In this document: positions 14,268 through 17,678 of the stretch, piece by piece
How positions within the stretch are numbered: the stretch's first letter is position 1
How the letters are laid out: each line of letters opens with the position of its first letter
Made by a program: the position numbers and the translations under genes
DNA from: Candidatus Peregrinibacteria bacterium
Lineage (GTDB): Bacteria; Patescibacteriota; Gracilibacteria; Peribacterales; Peribacteraceae
NCBI GenBank assembly: GCA_018662075.1
Contig: JABJGX010000061.1
Location: 1-17,678, forward strand
Direction of reading: 5' to 3'
DNA: 17,678 bases
Notes under the pieces: model-generated
The model's input: only the letters and a program-made list of their open reading frames with translations
Told to the model about the DNA's origin: nothing
Databases searched by the model: none

Positions 14268-14314
14268 GTGCAAGGGCATTTGGAATCTTCCATTTTTATT
14301 CTTCCCACTTGCAC
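14268..14314 (+). promoter_or_regulatory. Hairpin in the S1 leader
   Basis: GTGCAAG (14268-14274) is a perfect complement of CTTGCAC (14308-14314). GG (14275-14276) can continue with CC (14305-14306) past a bulged A. The hairpin ends 12 bases before the S1 start codon. S1 of E. coli represses its own translation through a structured leader, so a similar role is possible. Nothing in the sequence proves it. Confidence 0.45.
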
Positions 14315-14326
14315 CCATTCTTTATT

Positions 14327-15700
14327 ATGGCTAAAGCAAAACAAGCAAAAGTATCAGCTGTCATGGACAAATTGCTCCAAGACGCACCACAACCCCTCTC
14401 TGTAAAACCAGGAGAAGCAGTAAAAGGAGATGTTGTTTTCCGCGGAAAAAACAAGCTTCTCATTGATATCAATGGAATCGCTGTTGGAATCGTATCCGGC
14501 CGTGAACTCCGTGATTCTTTCAATACATTCAAAGACCTAAAGGTAGGTTCTGAAGTAATAACTATGGTTCTTGAAGAAGAGAACAACGAAGGAATGATCG
14601 TTCTTAGCCTCCGAATGGCTAGTCAGCAAAAAGCATGGGATACATTCCACGAGCTTGTTGATACAGAAGGAACAATGACATTCGTGCCACAAGAAGCGAA
14701 CAAAGGAGGTCTCCTTGCAAACATTGATGGAATTCGAACATTCCTCCCAGTATCGCAGTTGGCACCTGTTCACTACCCTCGTGTAAATAACTCCGACAGT
14801 AGTGAAATTATCAGCCGACTACAGCAGTACATTGGACACAAGTTCACTGTAAAGATCATCACTATGGATGAAGAATCAGGAAAGATTGTTGTGTCAGAGC
14901 GCGAAGCAATGGCAGAAGAGAGGTCTAAGTCTCTAGAGTCGCTAAAGATCGGTGACGAGAAAGAAGCAATGGTAACAGGAATCGTAAAGTTCGGACTCTT
15001 CGCAGCATTCGACGGACTAGAAGGACTTGTTCACATCTCTGAAATTGCATGGGGTCACGTCAAAAACCCAGCAGAACACGCGAAGGTTGGCGATAAGGTT
15101 CGTGTAAAGATCATTGGTGTAGAAAGCGACAAGCTCAGTCTATCTGTTAAGCAGCTAACAAAGGACCCATGGGAAGAGATCGCAGAGCGATACCCCGTTG
15201 GAAAGAAGGTACAAGGATCTGTAGTCCGTTTCGCTGACTACGGAGCATTCCTTCGCCTTGAAAGAGACATCAACGGTCTCGTACACATGACAGAGATCGC
15301 ACACTCTAAGGTACAAGATCCTTCTGAAGAGCTTACTATCGGACAGAAGGTAGATGCTCAAGTTATCAATGTTGATATCAACGAGCGTCGTATCGGACTT
15401 TCTATCAAAGCGCTTAAGCCTATCGACAAAGAGACTCTTGCAAAGATGAAGGAGCAAGAGAAAGAAATGGCTGAAGCGAAAGAAGAGAAGCCTGCAAAGA
15501 AAGAGAAGGCTGAAAAAGTAGAAGAGCCAGCTCAAATGGCTATCGAGGTTGAAGGCGAGGTCGCTGGAGACTTTGTCGCTTCAAAGACTGGTAAGAAATA
15601 CTACGCCGCAGACTCTGCAGCTGGTAAGAAGATCAAAGAAGAGAACCGTGTCTACTTCAAAACAGAAAAAGAGGCTGAGGCAGCAGGATTCAGTGCATAA
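14327..15700 (+). CDS. rpsA: Ribosomal protein S1-like protein with four S1 domains
   Basis: S1 binds mRNA on the 30S subunit and helps initiation. The 457-residue protein has four S1 OB-folds (about 28-98, 112-192, 208-276 and 293-362). The third and fourth are the most typical, with GIVKFGLFAAFDGLEGLVHISE (two parts: GIVKFGLFAAF, DGLEGLVHISE) and VVRFADYGAFLRL. The LSLSVKQLTKDPW junction after domain 3 is a classic S1 feature. A charged Lys/Glu linker (about 366-410) leads to a small C-terminal module (414-457). This module resembles Ada-type metal-binding modules in its SKTGKKYY, KKIKEENRVYF and EAEAAGF segments but has no cysteine. The ATG at 14327 is preferred over TTG at 14309, which lies in the leader hairpin. 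No Shine-Dalgarno sequence is present. A strong shared terminator follows. Confidence 0.9.
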   Translation: MAKAKQAKVSAVMDKLLQDAPQPLSVKPGEAVKGDVVFRGKNKLLIDINGIAVGIVSGRELRDSFNTFKDLKVGSEVITMVLEEENNEGMIVLSLRMASQQKAWDTFHELVDTEGTMTFVPQEANKGGLLANIDGIRTFLPVSQLAPVHYPRVNNSDSSEIISRLQQYIGHKFTVKIITMDEESGKIVVSEREAMAEERSKSLESLKIGDEKEAMVTGIVKFGLFAAFDGLEGLVHISEIAWGHVKNPAEHAKVGDKVRVKIIGVESDKLSLSVKQLTKDPWEEIAERYPVGKKVQGSVVRFADYGAFLRLERDINGLVHMTEIAHSKVQDPSEELTIGQKVDAQVINVDINERRIGLSIKALKPIDKETLAKMKEQEKEMAEAKEEKPAKKEKAEKVEEPAQMAIEVEGEVAGDFVASKTGKKYYAADSAAGKKIKEENRVYFKTEKEAEAAGFSA

Positions 15701-15718
15701 TCATGCGTTAAACAAAAA

Positions 15719-15749
15719 AGGCCTAAGGGAAACCTTGGGTCTTTTTTTT
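15719..15749. terminator. Bidirectional intrinsic terminator between the S1 and HIT genes
   Basis: AGGCCTAAGG and CCTTGGGTCT pair over 10 bp (two G-U) around a GAAA tetraloop. Eight T follow on the plus strand. Six A precede the stem, giving a T-run on the minus strand as well. The HIT stop codon overlaps the T-tract, so one hairpin can end both convergent transcripts. Confidence 0.92.
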
Positions 15750-16080
15750 ATAGTGACTGCTGGCTCAGAAAATGCAGATGTAAGAAGAAGACTTCCTGTC
15801 CTCCATCTTTACCGCAATGAAACTTTAACTGGTATCCATCTATCCCCTGCTCAGTAGCGAACTCTTTCGCTGCCTGAATAAGTTTTGTTGGTACATGCGC
15901 TGTCTGGTCTGTGATATCGATAATAGATGAGACAAAGTCTTTCTCTAGCTTGGCAATGAATAGAATATGAGTAGGTGCCTGAGGATGAATATCCTTAAAG
16001 CCTAGAACTTCATCTGTGTCGTAGACAATGTCTGCAGGAATCTCCCCTGCGATGATCTTATGAAAAATGGTTGGTTGCAT
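15748..16080 (-). CDS. HIT-family (histidine triad) nucleotide-binding protein, altered triad
   Basis: HIT proteins hydrolyse or transfer nucleotide monophosphates. The 110-residue sequence opens with the family's IFHKIIAGEIPADIVYDTDEVLGFKDIHPQAPTHIL region (residues 5-40, quoted as IFHKIIAGEIPADIVY and FKDIHPQAPTHIL). It ends with GKDGGQEVFFLHLHFL (90-105). The canonical triad H-x-H-x-H reads F99-L-H101-L-H103: the first His is Phe, while the catalytic middle His and the last His remain. His88 stands where relatives usually have Asn, and the usual LLGG end is replaced by LSQQSL. The protein may still be active, but with changed properties. No Shine-Dalgarno sequence and only a poor promoter were seen. 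It is divergent from the gene at 16190. Confidence 0.88.
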   Translation of the reverse strand: MQPTIFHKIIAGEIPADIVYDTDEVLGFKDIHPQAPTHILFIAKLEKDFVSSIIDITDQTAHVPTKLIQAAKEFATEQGIDGYQLKFHCGKDGGQEVFFLHLHFLSQQSL

Positions 16081-16123
16081 GTGCCGAGACTACCGAAAGT
16101 CTCTGAAATCAGCAAATTTGGGT

Positions 16124-16152
16124 CTCTAGAGGGCTCTAGAGTCCAGTCTAGA
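16124..16152. promoter_or_regulatory. Cluster of TCTAGA palindromes in a divergent intergenic region
   Basis: The 8-bp palindrome CTCTAGAG occurs at 16124-16131 and 16134-16141, with centres exactly 10 bp apart. A third core, TCTAGA, is at 16147-16152, 12 bp further on. The arrangement, on one face of the helix and between two divergent starts, looks like a repressor operator. The two copies could also fold into one hairpin. Confidence 0.45.
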
Positions 16153-16189
16153 TTGCTATTTTGGCCAAAATATGAGAAAATAGAAGGGT

Positions 16190-16681
16190 ATGGTCAACCC
16201 ATCAGGAAGCATCGAAGAAGGCCCAAAAACACAAGAATCAGCAGAGGCAAAGCATCTTGTTGTGACACAGCCCGATAAATTCCAAGGTCTCCTTGAGACT
16301 ATTTCTTTGATGGATAAAGTCAGTGAAAGACTCGGTGAAGATAGCTCTCGCGACATGGGTAGCGATGGTAGTGGTGCAAAGTCTAGCCAAGGTGATGACG
16401 GCACAACCTCTACTCGCGCAGCAGCAATCGCAAACATTCCAGATACTCCAGAGATGCGAAAAAGCCTAGGAGCATACATCCAAAAAGAAATTAAAGTGCT
16501 TCGTAAGCAAGCACGGAAGAAGAAGTTTCATGCATCGAAGCCTGGGTCTGCACATCAGATTAATGATCTGTATAGCAAGATCCGCAGACTAAACACGCTC
16601 TTCACAGAGCTTATGGAAACATCTGTTGATGCACTAAAAAGACTCTTCATCAAAGTCTTCATCGATAAGCAAACTCTTTAG
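16190..16681 (+). CDS. Small charged helical protein, function unknown
   Basis: I do not recognise this 163-residue protein. It has no signal peptide or membrane segment. The N-terminal half is polar, with a Ser/Gly/Asp-rich stretch (about 50-75) that is probably disordered. The C-terminal half (about 85-160) is strongly helical, with a very basic patch KVLRKQARKKKFHASK (102-117) followed by two amphipathic helices. The basic helix could bind nucleic acid or a membrane surface; this is inference. AGAAGGG just before the ATG at 16190 is a weak Shine-Dalgarno candidate placed too close. A weak promoter (TTGCTA, 17 nt, GAAAAT at 16176-16181) ends eight bases before the ATG. The TAG stop overlaps the stop of the convergent DUF5665-like gene by four bases. 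Confidence 0.75.
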   Translation: MVNPSGSIEEGPKTQESAEAKHLVVTQPDKFQGLLETISLMDKVSERLGEDSSRDMGSDGSGAKSSQGDDGTTSTRAAAIANIPDTPEMRKSLGAYIQKEIKVLRKQARKKKFHASKPGSAHQINDLYSKIRRLNTLFTELMETSVDALKRLFIKVFIDKQTL

Positions 16682-16956
16682 TACGGACGCTGTGCAGTTT
16701 GAATGCGCAGTACTATATCTGCAACGATGTCTCCCAGTACTGGGATCCAGTCGATACTTGAAAGTAGAGCAATGATAAGTGGAACAATCAAAGAGATCGC
16801 AACAAGAATACCAAGACCATAGACAATTCCTCTCAGGAATCCCATCCACAAATACTTCCCTGGTTCGTAATGATCCGAAAGGGTTTTCATATGCGTATCC
16901 AACTGACGAATTGCTTTCGTCAGATCTTGTTCGTCATTAATTTTCTTAACTGGCAT
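16678..16956 (-). CDS. DUF5665-like small membrane protein
   Basis: The 92-residue protein has a polar helical N-terminus (1-33), a KYLWMGFLRGIVYGLG entry motif (34-49), one long membrane helix (about 43-67) and a short WIPVLGDIVADIV amphipathic end (70-82). This layout, with aromatic residues before a Gly-rich helix and a PVLG(D/E) motif after it, resembles the DUF5665 family, whose function is not known to me. It lies 12 nt downstream of another small membrane protein on the same strand and is probably in one operon with it. The bases before its ATG read CCTCCC, the opposite of a Shine-Dalgarno sequence. Confidence 0.72.
   Translation of the reverse strand: MPVKKINDEQDLTKAIRQLDTHMKTLSDHYEPGKYLWMGFLRGIVYGLGILVAISLIVPLIIALLSSIDWIPVLGDIVADIVLRIQTAQRPY
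16690..16710. other. Hairpin downstream of the 16190 gene, without T-tract
   Basis: CTGTGCA (16690-16696) pairs with TGCGCAG (16704-16710) over 7 bp including one G-U, around loop GTTTGAA. It lies just past the stop of the 16190 gene and inside the end of the convergent DUF5665-like gene. Confidence 0.4.
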
Positions 16957-16968
16957 AGGGAGGCGTGA

Positions 16969-17247
16969 TTATTTTTTCTTCTTTGCTTTCGTCTTCTTAG
17001 CACTCTTCTTTGGCGCTGACCCTTGTGTATCCATATACTTCACAATTCCTTCAAGGATATGATCAGCAACATTCATAGGTTTCATGATGACTTCCTGAAT
17101 TTCATTCGTAATAGTTTCGATACGATGAAGTACTTTTCGGATACCAACAGTGATGAAAAGAATGTGGTAAAGGACCACAATCAGGAGAACCGCGACGGTT
17201 ATTTCCAAATACTGAAAGACATCTGTGAGGGTTACGACTGTTTCCAT
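16969..17247 (-). CDS. Small single-pass membrane protein with lysine-rich tail
   Basis: I do not recognise this 92-residue protein. It has an N-terminal membrane helix (about 15-36), an amphipathic helix (about 37-72, GIRKVLHRIETITNEI onward) and a tail of about 15 residues made mostly of Lys, Ala and Ser (APKKSAKKTKAKKKK). A similar tail ends the membrane protein at 5825-6478. The start at 17247 is chosen because the longer reading from a GTG at 17265 runs through the -10 box, while this ATG lies nine bases after it. The gene is followed after 12 nt by the DUF5665-like gene, so the pair probably forms one operon. It is divergent from yidD with overlapping control regions. Confidence 0.75.
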   Translation of the reverse strand: METVVTLTDVFQYLEITVAVLLIVVLYHILFITVGIRKVLHRIETITNEIQEVIMKPMNVADHILEGIVKYMDTQGSAPKKSAKKTKAKKKK

Positions 17248-17256
17248 AGTATACTT

Positions 17257-17285
17257 AGAATACACTTTGGCTATCCAATGCGCAA
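17257..17285 (-). promoter_or_regulatory. Promoter of the small membrane protein operon
   Basis: On the minus strand, TTGCGC (17285-17280, 4/6), an exact 17-nt spacer and TATTCT (17262-17257, 4/6), nine bases before the ATG at 17247. The -35 hexamer overlaps the first codons of yidD. On the plus strand a TAGAAT box (17256-17261, 5/6) overlaps this -10 and could serve yidD. Confidence 0.5.
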
Positions 17286-17568
17286 TCTAGCACGCAACAT
17301 CTGGCACCTTCCCCGCAAGGCAATTTCTGAACTGATTAGTCTGTATCAACATACCCTCTCCCCTGACCATGGGCCGCTGAAGGGGCTTTATCCCTATGGA
17401 TACTGCCGCCATGAACCAACATGCAGTGTGTACTGCAAAGAGGTCGTGGAAAAGCGTGGTGTCGTCCTAGGCATACCACTCTCCCTTTGGCGGATACTCA
17501 GCTGTAACCCCTTTGCGAAGCCCTCTGAAAAGAAACTAGAAAAACTAGCTTCTGAGGCTTCACAATAG
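17278..17568 (+). CDS. yidD: Membrane protein insertion efficiency factor YidD
   Basis: YidD is a small inner-membrane-associated protein that assists YidC-dependent insertion. The 96-residue protein shows the family core: ISLYQHTLSPDHGPLKG (20-36), PYGYCRHEPTCSVYC (39-53) and a final LWRILSCNPF (70-79), with conserved cysteines at 43, 49 and 76. An amphipathic N-terminal helix (1-22) fits membrane association. The ATG at 17278 is chosen because a longer reading from 17023 would run antisense through the neighbouring membrane-protein gene. yidD usually sits in the rpmH-rnpA-yidD-yidC cluster. Here it stands apart, directly before tRNA-Gly(UCC), whose promoter overlaps its stop codon. Confidence 0.95.
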   Translation: MRNLARNIWHLPRKAISELISLYQHTLSPDHGPLKGLYPYGYCRHEPTCSVYCKEVVEKRGVVLGIPLSLWRILSCNPFAKPSEKKLEKLASEASQ

Positions 17569-17587
17569 CCTCGTACCTGCGTATTAT
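17559..17587 (+). promoter_or_regulatory. Promoter of tRNA-Gly(UCC)
   Basis: TTCACA at 17559-17564 (5/6), an exact 17-nt spacer and TATTAT at 17582-17587 (5/6). The predicted start lies about eight bases before the tRNA. The -35 sits in the last yidD codons and the spacer holds the yidD stop. Confidence 0.7.
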
Positions 17588-17603
17588 CTGTTAGCTCAGC
17601 CAA

Positions 17604-17678
17604 GCGGGTATAGTACAATGGCTAGTACGTCGGCCTTCCAAGCCGAACATACGGGTTCGATTCCCGTTACCCGCTCCA
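17604..17678 (+). tRNA. tRNA-Gly (anticodon UCC)
   Basis: The acceptor arms GCGGGTA and TACCCGC pair perfectly. The D-arm is GTAC/GTAC, the anticodon stem TCGGC/GCCGA encloses loop CTTCCAA (anticodon TCC), and the T-arm is ACGGG-TTCGATT-CCCGT. The discriminator is U, as in the other tRNA-Gly, and CCA is encoded as the last three bases of the window. Confidence 0.97.

Noticed and set aside
17023..17277. N-terminal extension of YidD from 17023
   Set aside because: It is antisense to the small membrane-protein gene and has no family resemblance; YidD begins at 17278.
46..17678. The window as an integrated element bounded by two tRNA-Gly genes
   Set aside because: The two tRNAs differ in sequence and anticodon, no integrase or direct repeats are present, and the content is housekeeping.

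Overview
The window reads as a compact, gene-dense stretch of bacterial chromosome, most likely from a Patescibacteria/CPR organism. A Peregrinibacteria- or Peribacteria-like lineage would fit, but that is a guess. The reasons are: a PrgI-family gene overlapping a separate TraC-like (VirB4 N-terminal) gene, a small VirB2-like pilin, many small uncharacterised membrane proteins with lysine-rich tails, near absence of Shine-Dalgarno sequences, and very short gaps. I call 21 protein genes, three tRNAs (Gly-GCC, Lys-UUU, Gly-UCC, all with encoded CCA), four good intrinsic terminators and several promoters. The standard code is used: conserved genes are full length with no internal UGA. Stops are 14 TAA, 6 TAG and 1 TGA.

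Layout. 46-1896: tRNA-Gly(GCC) convergent with tatD, then an FTR1-type iron permease and tRNA-Lys. 1911-4511: a GT4 glycosyltransferase carrying two C-rich heptamer repeat tracts, convergent with a ruvB-EamA-like pair on the minus strand. 4593-7345: a secreted protein of unknown function, rplK, a membrane protein of unknown function and rplA. The two ribosomal protein genes are split into separate transcription units. 7342-8304: dus, on the minus strand. 8391-9992: VirB2-like pilin and an AI-2E-family membrane protein. 10095-12748: clpC behind a clear CIRCE operator. 12861-14193: prgI and a TraC-like gene. 14327-15700: a four-domain S1 protein sharing a bidirectional terminator with a divergent HIT protein. 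16190-17568: a protein of unknown function, a DUF5665-like protein, a small membrane protein and yidD. The window ends with tRNA-Gly(UCC). No gene-free stretch exceeds 300 bases.

How the genes fit together. Translation (three tRNAs, L11, L1, S1, Dus), protein quality control (ClpC, probably with ClpP and HrcA elsewhere), recombination (RuvB), membrane insertion (YidD) and parts of a type IV secretion/pilus system are interleaved as single genes or pairs, each with its own signals. Several promoters place the -10 hexamer only 7-11 nt before the ATG, which predicts leaderless mRNAs. rplA and the S1 gene instead have longer leaders that can fold.

The observations most worth a second look are: an 18-bp perfect inverted repeat bracketing rplK and its promoter; the heptamer tracts inside the glycosyltransferase, which could shift its reading frame; a possible L1-binding leader starting at the predicted rplA transcription start; CIRCE at clpC; hairpins without T-tracts at convergent gene ends; and an S1 protein with a C-terminal domain that looks like a metal-binding module that has lost its cysteines.
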